Assembly: GCA_019637075.1 (NCBI GenBank)
Contig: JAHBWI010000007.1
Span: forward strand, 1 to 64,000
Source of the DNA: Nitrospiraceae bacterium
GTDB lineage: Bacteria > Nitrospirota > Nitrospiria > Nitrospirales > Nitrospiraceae
DNA: 64,000 nt
Direction of reading: 5' to 3'
Both the position numbers and the translations under genes were made by a program. Shown one piece after another: positions 27,093 to 35,874 of this stretch. The notes under the pieces are model-generated. The model ran no database searches and was not told the DNA's origin. It was given only the letters and a program-made list of their open reading frames with translations. Positions within the stretch are counted from its first letter, which is position 1, and the number at the start of each line of letters is the position of its first letter.

Positions 27093-28592
27093 TTAAAAAT
27101 ACGTCGCAGCAGAGATTACAAACGCGCTGTCATGAATCCGTCTCTCCGTGTTGGAATTAAAGGACTTGGGCATATACTGATAGCTGACCTTGAACACGGC
27201 GTCTTCCACCGGACGGTAGTTCAAGCCAAACGAAATTTGCTCCAATTCCCCTTGGTTTTCACCGCGGTTGTCCATGTTCAAGTTAACTCTGTCGTATCTG
27301 ACGACCGCCGTGAACGTCGCGCCTTCCCCAAATCGCTTGGGAGAGAGTGCCGTCAGGAATGCAGGCATAAAGTGGTAGTTCCCTTGGATATAGAAGCCCT
27401 GCATACGTTGTGGGGGAGCCGCCAGGGTATTGAACGTATTCACCCCGGTGAGGAGTGAGCCCACAGGATTTGTGGCGCCGCCAGGAACGGGAATCTGCCG
27501 AGAATTCCCGCGAGCATAGGCCCAAGCCGCTTCTCCGATGACTTCGAACGGACCCTTTTGGAGCGTCCAGTCGACCGCCATGATGCTGAGAGGATTGTAG
27601 CTGTAGGGCGAGGCGTTGCCGAAGTATCCGGAGCCTGCGACCTCAATGCCCAACATGGGACTGAACGCCATACGGCCGGACACGGCCTTGCCGTTGTTGA
27701 TATCTAACCCGTCAGCGGAAGCGCATTTACGCTGTCGTGAACCTCGAGTTCCGTCTTCTTCGCGGATCCGTGGCGTGCCGTCTGCGTTGTATCCGCAGGG
27801 CCCGGTTGTGACATAGAACTCGTAGTCCAACTTGCTGGTCCGGCCCGGGTAGACCGTACCGTAGAAGCCTGCGCCGGTTTCGGCCATTGTGGAAGGAATC
27901 ACAAGACGGCTGACAAGTGGGCGATCGGTTAAATCGTTCAACGGTGAATCATGCAACAGGTTGAACTTTCCGATCGGGATGAGCAGGATGCCCGCCCGAA
28001 GATTGAAAGGTTCTTTCACAAGGTAGTCGATATGGGCGAATTCGAGCCCGATTTCCGCACCCTGTGTCGCATCTTCTCGAATGCCGTGCTCGATTTCCAA
28101 TTCGGCTGCGAACTTCACATGCTCAGTGACGTCAGCATAAATGAATGGCACAAAGCGTTGCTGGTCAAACCCGTTGGTGGTACCGCGCTTCACACCGTTG
28201 GCTTCGTATCCGGACTCAAGAACGCCGTTTCGGTGCGAGCGAAATTGGATATCCATATAGCCGCCGACAATAGCCTTTGGTGCCGATACGAAAGGCTTTG
28301 CGTACACAAGACGGCCTGAGCCAGTTGATCCGAAGGAAAGAGCAGGCTGGGATTCGGCACGACGTTCTCGGCCGACCTCAGGCAGAGAACCGATGCCAGG
28401 CTCGTTGATCTGTCCTGCTGAGGTGTCGCGGCGTTCCATGGCGCCTTCATGACGTTCGTGTTCCTGGAGTCGCTTTTCCACTGCTTCATCGACCATTTTC
28501 TTGATGTCTTCCGGGGTCATATCAACAGCCATAGCCGGCAAAACCGGTAAGCTAGCGAAGACGAGAGCCCCGAGGATTGACCGCACCCTCAT
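27093..28592 (-). CDS. Outer-membrane porin-like beta-barrel protein
   Basis: This 499-residue protein has a signal peptide (ending near PAMAVD), a short predicted coiled coil (MTPEDIKKMVDEAVEKRLQ) and a long beta-rich region. The barrel part has alternating hydrophobic strands such as VKFAAELEIEH and NLRAGILLIPIG, and it ends in aromatic Phe (ISAATYF), the usual barrel-insertion signal. The coiled coil followed by a barrel recalls OprP/OprO-like porins. GGAGG precedes the ATG. It is in the same direction and probably the same operon as the Com-like gene upstream and the lipoprotein downstream. Its substrate is not known. Confidence 0.8.
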   Translation of the reverse strand: MRVRSILGALVFASLPVLPAMAVDMTPEDIKKMVDEAVEKRLQEHERHEGAMERRDTSAGQINEPGIGSLPEVGRERRAESQPALSFGSTGSGRLVYAKPFVSAPKAIVGGYMDIQFRSHRNGVLESGYEANGVKRGTTNGFDQQRFVPFIYADVTEHVKFAAELEIEHGIREDATQGAEIGLEFAHIDYLVKEPFNLRAGILLIPIGKFNLLHDSPLNDLTDRPLVSRLVIPSTMAETGAGFYGTVYPGRTSKLDYEFYVTTGPCGYNADGTPRIREEDGTRGSRQRKCASADGLDINNGKAVSGRMAFSPMLGIEVAGSGYFGNASPYSYNPLSIMAVDWTLQKGPFEVIGEAAWAYARGNSRQIPVPGGATNPVGSLLTGVNTFNTLAAPPQRMQGFYIQGNYHFMPAFLTALSPKRFGEGATFTAVVRYDRVNLNMDNRGENQGELEQISFGLNYRPVEDAVFKVSYQYMPKSFNSNTERRIHDSAFVISAATYF

Positions 28593-28731
28593 TGGAAACC
28601 TCCGTGAACTGTATAGTGGTGATGGTCTGACTCGGGACTCGATGGTCTCTGGCCTGTATAGGATGTGCTGCAAGAGTATGGACAAGCTGTCGAGGATGTA
28701 CTGAGCGAGATACCTCCTTCCATGATAGAGG

Positions 28732-28908
28732 TCATGATGCAACCGTGCTCCACCCTTCAATGGACGCGAAAGGGATGAGGACAATGCGCTTACAGCGTTT
28801 GCATTTCAGTTCCAGACCCCCGCCGCGGACCTTGGCGATGAGCTGCCCGCATTCACAGCGGGTTTCGGCGTTGGAGCCAGATTCGATGGGAGAGCTTGTG
28901 GATGCCAT
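28732..28908 (-). CDS. Com-like small zinc-finger protein
   Basis: This 58-residue protein has the Com-family pattern CECGQLIAKV followed by LELKCKRCKRIVLIPF, giving two pairs of cysteines for zinc. In phage Mu, Com is a translational activator; bacterial relatives are mostly uncharacterised. AGAGGAG precedes the ATG. The gene is first after a Fur-box-like site and heads the direction of the porin/FMN-binding operon, 139 bases before the porin. This could make it a regulator of that operon, but no direct evidence exists. Confidence 0.75.
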   Translation of the reverse strand: MASTSSPIESGSNAETRCECGQLIAKVRGGGLELKCKRCKRIVLIPFASIEGWSTVAS

Positions 28909-28937
28909 TTCGCGAACGGCTCCTCTCAAATGAAATT

Positions 28938-28956
28938 GAGAACGATTATTAATATC
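28938..28956. promoter_or_regulatory. fur box: Fur-box-like site between divergent zinc-finger and apbE genes
   Basis: GAGAAC-GATTAT-T-AATATC matches 14 of 19 positions of the classical Fur consensus by direct comparison. An adjoining perfect inverted repeat, TCTCAA-N6-TTGAGA (28924-28941), overlaps it. It sits about 30 bases before the Com-like gene and about 85 before apbE, so it could control both directions. Confidence 0.7.
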
Positions 28957-29026
28957 TCGCAACCGAGGGAGAAGTCAACCCCCTCTGCTTGCTGCCTGGC
29001 CAGTGTCATTCGGCCCAGGCGGTCTC

Positions 29027-29032
29027 TATAAT
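29027..29032 (+). promoter_or_regulatory. Consensus -10 box placing the apbE transcript start at its ATG
   Basis: TATAAT at 29027-29032 lies seven bases before the ATG of apbE. A transcript starting at the normal distance would begin at or next to the start codon, giving a leaderless mRNA. The -35 region is weak. Confidence 0.4.
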
Positions 29033-29038
29033 GGAATC

Positions 29039-30103
29039 ATGCGGCTACCTGACCCGGTGCTCGTTGCTTCCCGACTTTTCGACTGGCGCAGGCTCTTGCT
29101 CGTCATTGTGGTCTTTGGCGCGCTGCACGGGTGTGCAGGAGTGGGCGGAGGGGGGGATCCAGTAGTTCTGAAGCGGGCCCAGTTGCATATGGGTACCGTC
29201 GTGTCTATCACGGCGGTGGCTGCTCGTCGCGAAACTGCCCAAGAGGCGACTCAGGCGGGTTTTCAAGAAATCAGGCGCTTGGAGCAGCTCCTCAGTACCT
29301 GGCGTCCAGATAGCGAGCTTTCGCAGGTCAATGCTTCTGCCGGTAGACGGCCGGTTCGTGTGAGCCAGGAGACGTTCGAGTTGGTGTCCCGATCATTGGA
29401 TTTCGCGCGGATGACCGGGGGAGGATTTAATATTGCCGTGGGCCCGGCTGTTGAGGCGTGGAGTGTCACCGAACGGCAGCAAATCCCAACTGTTCAAGAG
29501 TTAGAGCGATTGCATCCGCTAGTAGATTGGCGAGCTATTCAGCTGGATGAGGGGGAGCGTACGATTTTTTTGCCGCATTTCGGAATGCGCATCGATATCG
29601 GGGGGATAGGAAAAGGGTACGCGGCGGACCGTGCCGCTGAGGTGATGCAACAGGCTGGTGCTCAGGGAGGAGTGGTCGCGCTGTCCGGAGATATTAAGAC
29701 GTTCGGGAGTCTTCCAGAGCAGGCGGGTTTTTCTGTTGGAATTCGGCATCCCCGACGCGAGGGCGTCCTGCTTGCCAGGATCAATCTCAAGAATGAAGCA
29801 ATTTCAACCGCCGGTGACTACGAGCGGTACTTTGAACGAGACGGCATTCGCTACCATCACATCCTCGATCCCTTAACTCTCCAACCGGCTTGGGACTGTC
29901 AGAGCGTGACCGTTGTGGCTTCGGATGGGATCACTGCCGATGGGCTTGATACGGGCTTATTCGTGATGGGGCGGGAACGCGCCATGGCATTGATTGAGAG
30001 TCTGCCCGGTGTCGGCGCAATCATCGTCGATCGGGATGGAAAAGTTTGGGTCTCCTCGCGTTTACAGGGCAGAGTTCAAATGGGGGAGGCAACGCTGGAA
30101 TAG
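29039..30103 (+). CDS. apbE: FAD:protein FMN transferase ApbE
   Basis: This 354-residue lipoprotein (lipobox LHGCAG) uses FAD and Mg to attach FMN covalently to Ser/Thr in SGAT-type motifs of exported proteins. Family motifs are HMGTVVSITAV, GGIGKGYAADRAAE, VVALSGDIKTFG and the AISTAGDYERYF...HHILDPLT region, which holds flavin- and metal-binding residues. The likely client is the FMN-binding protein at 25897-26574, divergent across the Fur-box-like site. The start is ATG 29039, close to a TATAAT. A longer frame from 29003 would put a stretch before the signal peptide. Confidence 0.93.
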   Translation: MRLPDPVLVASRLFDWRRLLLVIVVFGALHGCAGVGGGGDPVVLKRAQLHMGTVVSITAVAARRETAQEATQAGFQEIRRLEQLLSTWRPDSELSQVNASAGRRPVRVSQETFELVSRSLDFARMTGGGFNIAVGPAVEAWSVTERQQIPTVQELERLHPLVDWRAIQLDEGERTIFLPHFGMRIDIGGIGKGYAADRAAEVMQQAGAQGGVVALSGDIKTFGSLPEQAGFSVGIRHPRREGVLLARINLKNEAISTAGDYERYFERDGIRYHHILDPLTLQPAWDCQSVTVVASDGITADGLDTGLFVMGRERAMALIESLPGVGAIIVDRDGKVWVSSRLQGRVQMGEATLE

Positions 30104-30126
30104 CTGTAGTGGGTTCCTTTGCGAAT

Positions 30127-31086
30127 CTAACGACCCAATGTATAACTGAGGGGAATGTGGATTGTTACGCGCTCTCGCCCAAGCTGCTGGGTCAGTACAA
30201 AGGGGGCCGCTTGCCGCACCGCCTCTAGGGCCGCCTGGTCGAGAATGTCATGTCCTGAGCTTTTTGCAATGTCAGATGAAGCAAGTTGACCATCAGCCAG
30301 AATTACCGCTCGAACAACCACACGACCTTCCAATTTCTCAATTCTTGCTGCGGCTGGGTAACGCTTAAAGGGTTCGATGCGCTGCAGGATTGATCCTGCT
30401 AGCCAACCCAAATCCGGTTTCCGCGTCGGCGGTGCCTGCACCGTAGGAGGTGCGACGGCTGCTACGCTGGTAGCTGGCGGCTCAGATTCTGGCGGTGCTG
30501 TGGCTGATTGTGCCGGAGGGGTATTGGGCGTCGGCGGTGCGGCCGTCTCTTCCCGCACGGGAGTTGGGGGCTGCGGTTCACTAAGTGACGGCTGGGGATG
30601 GAGAGTGCTTTCTACGTCTTGCTTGGGGGGCTCGGGGACGCCTGTGGATTGTGGTGCGGCCACAGCGGCCGATTCTGATCGGAAAGGTTCGACGTGAGGG
30701 GGTGGTGCTGGTGCCAGGTCGGCGGATTCGATGGGCCTGGGCGGATCGGCACTGACCGCATCCCGAGAGGAAGGCCGCTGCGCAGAAGCAACCGGAGGGC
30801 CGGTCGGTCGGGCTGGCATCGGGATCTCTTTCCTCGCTGATGGCTTGGGCCGCGTCGCAGCGGGGACGGCGGGGGTGCTTGAGGCTGAAGTCGAAGCGGG
30901 CGCCTCGGGAGGGTGCACCACAGCCACGTTCCACTGGAAGGGCGTGGTGCTAGGCGCCAGTGTTACTTTTGCCAGAAATGATGTGGCCAGAAACAGAGCG
31001 AAGCCGTGTATGCAAGCAGAAATGATCCAGCCACTCAGTCGCAGGTGGGCAAACTCCCTGTTCCCAACGACTGGCTGATCAGTCAC
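30127..31086 (-). CDS. tonB: TonB-family energy transducer
   Basis: This 319-residue protein has a single N-terminal membrane anchor (about residues 18-40), a long Pro/Ala-rich periplasmic spacer (about residues 55-220) and a C-terminal TonB domain (about residues 230-319; RVVVRAVILADGQLASSDI, LDQAALEAVRQAAPF, VTIHIPLSYTL). It passes proton-motive energy from ExbBD to TonB-dependent receptors. No such receptor gene lies in this window. The ATG overlaps the exbD stop as ATGA. Confidence 0.92.
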   Translation of the reverse strand: MTDQPVVGNREFAHLRLSGWIISACIHGFALFLATSFLAKVTLAPSTTPFQWNVAVVHPPEAPASTSASSTPAVPAATRPKPSARKEIPMPARPTGPPVASAQRPSSRDAVSADPPRPIESADLAPAPPPHVEPFRSESAAVAAPQSTGVPEPPKQDVESTLHPQPSLSEPQPPTPVREETAAPPTPNTPPAQSATAPPESEPPATSVAAVAPPTVQAPPTRKPDLGWLAGSILQRIEPFKRYPAAARIEKLEGRVVVRAVILADGQLASSDIAKSSGHDILDQAALEAVRQAAPFVLTQQLGRERVTIHIPLSYTLGR

Positions 31087-31457
31087 AAGCGAACGACCTC
31101 CAAGCTGACCGACTGGAAGCCCAGGCCCCTCACTTCATCAACCACCGCCACAAATCGTTCCAGCAACGTGACCTTGTCGGCGCGGACGACCACGAGCGAT
31201 TCACGAGGTTGCGAGGTCAAAGCCGCCTTTAACCCATCGGCGGGAATCGCCTGATCATTCAAGAAGAGATTTCCTTCCGAGGTCAGGGTGATGACGACGG
31301 GGACGTCTTTATGGTCGCCGACTTCCTTGGCCTTAGCCAGATTGACAGGGATTTGCCCAGTACTGATGAACGTTGCAGTCGTCAGTACGATGACCAGGAG
31401 CACCAGCATGACGTCGACGAGAGGGATGACGTTGATCTGATTAACTTCTCGTTCCAT
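31083..31457 (-). CDS. exbD: ExbD/TolR-type biopolymer transport protein
   Basis: This 124-residue protein has one membrane helix with the functional Asp in VIPLVDVMLVLLVIVLTTATF, then a small periplasmic domain (VITLTSEGNLFLNDQAIPADGL). With ExbB it forms the proton-conducting motor that energises TonB. The N-terminus is encoded within the end of exbB (17-base overlap), and tonB follows with a four-base overlap. Confidence 0.94.
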   Translation of the reverse strand: MEREVNQINVIPLVDVMLVLLVIVLTTATFISTGQIPVNLAKAKEVGDHKDVPVVITLTSEGNLFLNDQAIPADGLKAALTSQPRESLVVVRADKVTLLERFVAVVDEVRGLGFQSVSLEVVRL

Positions 31458-31872
31458 GCTGCACCTTATAGAGAGATAAGAGTTCAGCGACGCGGCGACG
31501 CAGGATGTTGTTCATCACAACGCAGGGAATCGCAACCAACAGTCCGACCGCCGTTGCCTTGAGGGCAAGGCTCAGGCCGATCATAATCGTGTTGACGGCC
31601 ATTGTGCCGGAGGTGCCCATCGTGTGGAAGGTCAACATAATGCCCAATACAGTGCCAAGCAGGCCGATATAGGGGGCATTGGCGGCGACGGTACCAATGA
31701 TCACGAGACGTTTAGTGAGGGCAATCTCAAAAACCTGAACATCGGAGAACTGGGCGGGATCTACCTTACGATAGTACAACCAACGCTCAACAGCTACTGC
31801 CAGGCACCATACACTTAAGGACAGCAGGAGACCGATAATTCCATAATCCACGGCGTGCTTCAACGCGTCCAT
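31441..31872 (-). CDS. exbB: ExbB/TolQ-type motor protein (short form)
   Basis: This 143-residue protein belongs to the MotA/TolQ/ExbB family. It has an N-terminal helix (YGIIGLLLSLSVWCLAVAVE), then VAANAPYIGLLGTVLGIMLTFHTMG and the conserved C-terminal helix ALKATAVGLLVAIPCVVMNN. It is shorter than E. coli ExbB because the large cytoplasmic loop is reduced. AAAAGGAGTG precedes the ATG. It opens the exbB-exbD-tonB operon, and a TGAGAAC half-site lies about 85 bases upstream. Confidence 0.93.
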   Translation of the reverse strand: MDALKHAVDYGIIGLLLSLSVWCLAVAVERWLYYRKVDPAQFSDVQVFEIALTKRLVIIGTVAANAPYIGLLGTVLGIMLTFHTMGTSGTMAVNTIMIGLSLALKATAVGLLVAIPCVVMNNILRRRVAELLSLYKVQHGTRS

Positions 31873-31992
31873 GAGACACTCCTTTTAGGATGAACAATCA
31901 CGGCTCACGGCGCGGTGGGTTGGATCCCGTCGTGACCACTCTGCACTCTATGTGAGAACCAAAGACACTCCGTCAAATTCCGCGCGGCTCAA

Positions 31993-33135
31993 TCAGGTGT
32001 TCTGCGCCGACCTTTGCGCAAAGAGGACCGTATGGGTGGCGACCACGCGGAGTTCTACGGCCGTGCCCACCTGATAGACGCTCGTTGAGGGTTCGCTGCT
32101 ATGCACTATTTGCCCAGACGGTAGGCGAATGGTGTAAAGGTTTTCTGAGCCCTTGAATTGCCGGGAGAGTACGCGCGCTTCGGCCCCCTTTGTGGGGACG
32201 ACGTGAATGTCGTCCGGGCGGATCATTACCACCACATGGGTGCCGTTCTCCAGGCTGAGAGTATTAGGAAATGAGCCTAACTCGGTGGCGACCATTCCAT
32301 GGGTCACGACTCCGGAAATGAAATCGGCTTGTCCCACAAAGTCGGCGACGAACGGCGTTGCGGGCATGTGATAAATGGCTTCAGGCGCATCGAACTGCTC
32401 AAGCCGGCCGTTGTTGAGCACCGCGATGCGGTCGGCCATCGCGAACGCCTCGTCGTGGCCGTGGGTGACCAAGATTGTGGTGGTCTTTGTCCGACGGAGC
32501 AGTTCATGCAGATCATGGCGCATTCGACTCGCCATATCGGGATCCAGGTTGCTGAACGGTTCGTCCAGCAGCAATACGATCGGCTGTTGGGCCAGCGCCC
32601 TTGCGAGTGCGACGCGTTGTTGTTGGCCGCCAGAGAGTTCATGCGGATAGCGCCGGTCCAAGCCGGAGAGTCCAGTCAATTTGAGGAGATCCTCGACCAC
32701 GCCGCGGCGTTGATGTTTGGATAAATGCCGTAGGCCGAAGGCAATATTCTGTTCGACCCGCAGGTGCGGGAAGAGTGCATATTCTTGGAAGACCATTCCG
32801 ACCCGGCGCTGTTCCGTTGGCACCAGAAAGTCTGGGCTGGACACGAGTTGGCCTGAGAGTGTGATGGCGCCGGCGGTTACGCGTTCAAAGCCGGCGATGG
32901 CTCTAAGAATGGTGGTCTTGCCACAGCCGGATGGTCCGAGCAGGCAGAGAATTTCCCCTTCTTGCGCACTGAAGCTAATCCCTTCTACGGCTGGCCTGGA
33001 TGGCTCATAGGCGCAGGACACACTTCTAAGATCCAGCACCGGTGGCGACGTGGGCATTGAATCGCCCGCTGAGGGCGCCGATTGGCCCGCTGAATGTTGC
33101 CCGTTGTCCTCGTCAGGACCCACTACGCAATTCAC
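31993..33135 (-). CDS. fbpC: Ferric iron ABC transporter ATP-binding protein
   Basis: This 380-residue ATPase has Walker A LLGPSGCGKTT, Q-loop VGMVFQEYALFPHLRVEQN, signature LSGGQQQRVALARAL, Walker B VLLLDEPFSNLD and the switch His in TILVTHGHDEAFAMAD. A C-terminal TOBE-like domain (about residues 300-370) fits the FbpC/PotA group. The GTG start has GAGAGGA seven bases upstream; an ATG 26 codons later would also leave the ATPase intact. It is the last gene of the fbpA-fbpB-fbpC operon, next to fur. Confidence 0.92.
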   Translation of the reverse strand: MNCVVGPDEDNGQHSAGQSAPSAGDSMPTSPPVLDLRSVSCAYEPSRPAVEGISFSAQEGEILCLLGPSGCGKTTILRAIAGFERVTAGAITLSGQLVSSPDFLVPTEQRRVGMVFQEYALFPHLRVEQNIAFGLRHLSKHQRRGVVEDLLKLTGLSGLDRRYPHELSGGQQQRVALARALAQQPIVLLLDEPFSNLDPDMASRMRHDLHELLRRTKTTTILVTHGHDEAFAMADRIAVLNNGRLEQFDAPEAIYHMPATPFVADFVGQADFISGVVTHGMVATELGSFPNTLSLENGTHVVVMIRPDDIHVVPTKGAEARVLSRQFKGSENLYTIRLPSGQIVHSSEPSTSVYQVGTAVELRVVATHTVLFAQRSAQNT

Positions 33136-33147
33136 GGCAATGTCCTC

Positions 33148-34734
33148 TCAGGCAGCACGCCAGTCCTTTGATACCAACATCAAGAGGGCTGGCAGGCTGA
33201 GTATGACGATCAGCAGAGCCGAGGGAGCGGCCAACTGGTAATACTCCTCACTAGCTTCGAGCCAAACCCGAATGGCCAACGTATCGAAACCGACGGGACG
33301 CAATAACAGGGTCGCCGGAAGTTCTTTCATCGTCTGAAGGAACATGAGCACCCAGGCCGCGACGAAGCCATTCCGAATCAGGGGGAGTGTCACACGGCGC
33401 AAGATCTGTCGCGTCGTGCAGCCAAGAGTCCTCGCCACTTCTTCGATATTCGGTGTGACCTGTTGCAGGGCTGGTTCAAGCGACTGCAGGCCGGCCGGTA
33501 AGAAGTGTAGGACGTAGGCCACGACCAAGACCACCATTGAACCATACAAGAACGGGGCAAGGCTTGTGAAGAGGACCAGGACGGCCAAGGCGGCCACGGG
33601 ACCCGGCAACGCGTACCCGGCATAGGCAGCTTGTAGGCAGGCCAGGTTGATGCGACTGGGACGCCGGCTGGCGAGATAAGCCAACGGGAGGCCTAGTATG
33701 ACGGCGCTGGTTGCAGCCAAGCAGGCGAGGAAGCCGCTATTCCAAACGAACCCATAAAACCGTGCATCCAATACTCCCTGCGACACTGCAGCGACGCTCC
33801 ATTTGATCAGCATGAAAGCTGGGACGCCGAATGATGCGGCGAATACCAAGCCGACGAACATGGTCAAGAGCGTTACACCGATTGGGCCGCGATCTTGTCG
33901 GACGGGCGTTCGGTAACGGCCGGCTGTTTGATAGAATCGACTGCGCTGTCGAAACCATCGCTCTGTCACGAGAAACAATAAGGCCAGGGCAACCAGCAGC
34001 ACGCTCAGCACACTTGCGGCGGTATGATCATACCGGCTGGTCATTTGCTGGTACACCGCATAGGTCAATGTTTGATAGCGGAGCAGCGAGACGGCCCCAA
34101 AGTCTGAGACCACGTACAGAATGACCAAGGCCAATCCGGCGGCGATGGCGGGTCGAATCAGCGGGAGCGTCACCCGCCAGAGTGTGGCCCATGGAGAGAC
34201 ACCGCAGACCCGGGCGACCTCCTCGAACGAGACGTTCAAGCTGAGCAAGGCTCCACGGGCAAGAAGGTACACAAAGGGAAACGTATCCAGGGCCATTACG
34301 AGGCTGACCCCAGAGAAGCTGGTGGGGGACAAAAGTAGACCGGCCGGCGCACCGATCGACTGCCACCACTCGTCGATGGGCCCGCCCATTCCGAGAAGGT
34401 GCGCGTAGACGTAGGCCAGCACATAAGTCGGCATGGCCAGTGGCAGCACCAGCACCCATTCCCAGATCCGTCGCCCAGGGAACTCATAGCGCACCACGAC
34501 CCAGGCCAGCGAGACGCCAAGCGCGAGTGTCAGCAGGGAAACACTAGTGGCGAGGGACACCGTGTTCCAGAGCAACTCGGGGATTCGAGTAGCCCAGAGA
34601 CGCTTCCACACGGCGGGGCTGGCCGTTGCAGCCAGAAAGGTAACGTAGGCTAACGGAAGCACCAGCAATGTGGTGGTGGCCAGGCTAAACCACTGTAGCG
34701 GTGACAGGATGAACTGGCGAACCGAGGTGACCAT
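33148..34734 (-). CDS. fbpB: Ferric iron ABC transporter permease (fused two-domain)
   Basis: This 528-residue membrane protein has about twelve helices in two homologous halves, each with an EAA loop (EVARVCGVSPWATLWRVTLPLIRPAI and the later EVARTLGCTTRQILRRVTLPLIRNG). This is the FbpB/CysW-type fused permease arrangement. With FbpA and FbpC it imports Fe3+ across the inner membrane. It lies 15 bases after fbpA and 12 before fbpC. Confidence 0.93.
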   Translation of the reverse strand: MVTSVRQFILSPLQWFSLATTTLLVLPLAYVTFLAATASPAVWKRLWATRIPELLWNTVSLATSVSLLTLALGVSLAWVVVRYEFPGRRIWEWVLVLPLAMPTYVLAYVYAHLLGMGGPIDEWWQSIGAPAGLLLSPTSFSGVSLVMALDTFPFVYLLARGALLSLNVSFEEVARVCGVSPWATLWRVTLPLIRPAIAAGLALVILYVVSDFGAVSLLRYQTLTYAVYQQMTSRYDHTAASVLSVLLVALALLFLVTERWFRQRSRFYQTAGRYRTPVRQDRGPIGVTLLTMFVGLVFAASFGVPAFMLIKWSVAAVSQGVLDARFYGFVWNSGFLACLAATSAVILGLPLAYLASRRPSRINLACLQAAYAGYALPGPVAALAVLVLFTSLAPFLYGSMVVLVVAYVLHFLPAGLQSLEPALQQVTPNIEEVARTLGCTTRQILRRVTLPLIRNGFVAAWVLMFLQTMKELPATLLLRPVGFDTLAIRVWLEASEEYYQLAAPSALLIVILSLPALLMLVSKDWRAA

Positions 34735-34749
34735 GGGGCTTCAATGCTG

Positions 34750-35775
34750 CTAGCGCAGCCCCACTTGTTCGATGAGTGTGAGCGTCGGTTCACGAAGTTC
34801 GGCCAGGCGGGCCAGCGGAACTAAGGCCGCGCGGAACGAGTGCCGGTCGACTAACGCGGGATCGGCTTTCACTTCCGGATGCAGTGGGTACTCCTTGTCC
34901 AGATCCGCAAACAGTTTCTGGCCCGCTTGCGCCACCAGAAATTCGACTAGCACCTTGGCGGCCTCGACGTGTTTGGACGTGCGGGTCACACCGATACCCG
35001 CGACGTTCATGATCGCTCCCATTCCCCCTTCTTGTTGATCCGGCATAAGGGCCGCGATGGGGGCGTCCGGTTGCGCGGCAAGGTGACGGTAAATGTAGTA
35101 GTGATTCACGATGCCGACCGCCGCTTGTCCCTTGGCGACCGCCTCTACGATCTGGCTGCTCTTTTGATAGACCTGGTTGCCTGCATTGACCTTGAGGCCC
35201 TGAAGAAACTGTTTGGTCTTATCATCGCCATATGTCGCCTTGATGACCGAGACTCCCGCCTGAAGATATTCGCTGCCGGAATTGGGAATCGCGATCTTGT
35301 CCTTCCACTGTGGGTTCGCCAAGTCGAGGAGCGACTTAATCTGGTCCGGTGTGACGAGCTTACTGTTGTAAACGACGATCCAGAACCTGCCCGAGAGTCC
35401 GATCCAACTGTTGTCGGCGGCACGGAATTGCGGGGGTATTGCTCGGTCGACTTCCCTCATATTGAGCGGTCTCAGAAGCTTCAACTCGCGGGCATGTTCG
35501 AGACTGCCGGCATCGTTTGTGATGAACACGTCGGCCGGGGTACGGTCCCCTTCGGCTTGGAGCCGGTTTACCAACTCGGTCGTGCCGGAAGACAACAACT
35601 CCACTTGGATGCCGCTCTTGGCTTGGAATTCGTCGAGCACCGGTTTTATTAAGCGTTCGGCACGGCCCGAATACACTACCAGCTTGTCCGCTGCTTGGGC
35701 GTCCGGGGACAGGGCTGACAAGCACAGGGACATAACCAGGCACACCCACGCCGACATCATGCGGGCCGACACCAT
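34750..35775 (-). CDS. fbpA: Periplasmic ferric iron-binding protein
   Basis: This 341-residue solute-binding protein has a signal peptide (ending near DAQAADK) and FbpA/transferrin-like features: LVVYSGRAERLIKPVLDEF, SGTTELVNRLQAEG and VNHYYIYRHL. The adjacent tyrosines of the last motif are iron ligands in FbpA proteins. GGAGG eight bases before ATG 35775 decides the start, although the frame extends 15 codons further. A Fur-like site at 35821-35849 precedes it and the fur gene is the next neighbour, so Fur repression is likely. Confidence 0.93.
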   Translation of the reverse strand: MVSARMMSAWVCLVMSLCLSALSPDAQAADKLVVYSGRAERLIKPVLDEFQAKSGIQVELLSSGTTELVNRLQAEGDRTPADVFITNDAGSLEHARELKLLRPLNMREVDRAIPPQFRAADNSWIGLSGRFWIVVYNSKLVTPDQIKSLLDLANPQWKDKIAIPNSGSEYLQAGVSVIKATYGDDKTKQFLQGLKVNAGNQVYQKSSQIVEAVAKGQAAVGIVNHYYIYRHLAAQPDAPIAALMPDQQEGGMGAIMNVAGIGVTRTSKHVEAAKVLVEFLVAQAGQKLFADLDKEYPLHPEVKADPALVDRHSFRAALVPLARLAELREPTLTLIEQVGLR

Positions 35776-35820
35776 GAGACGCACCTCCTGAGATAGAGAG
35801 CTAGAAGCGAGAAATGGCAA

Positions 35821-35849
35821 GATAATTGAAATTGATAACCCGTCTCAAT
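35821..35849. promoter_or_regulatory. Fur-like operator before fbpA
   Basis: GATAAT at 35821-35826 and TTGATAAC at 35832-35839 are hexamer-like Fur elements, and ATTGA/TCAAT (35831-35835 and 35845-35849) form an inverted repeat. GATAAT-TGAAAT-T-GATAAC matches 12 of 19 consensus positions. It lies upstream of fbpA and downstream of fur. Confidence 0.55.
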
Positions 35850-35874
35850 ATGCTACCTGAAAAAAGACGGGCCG

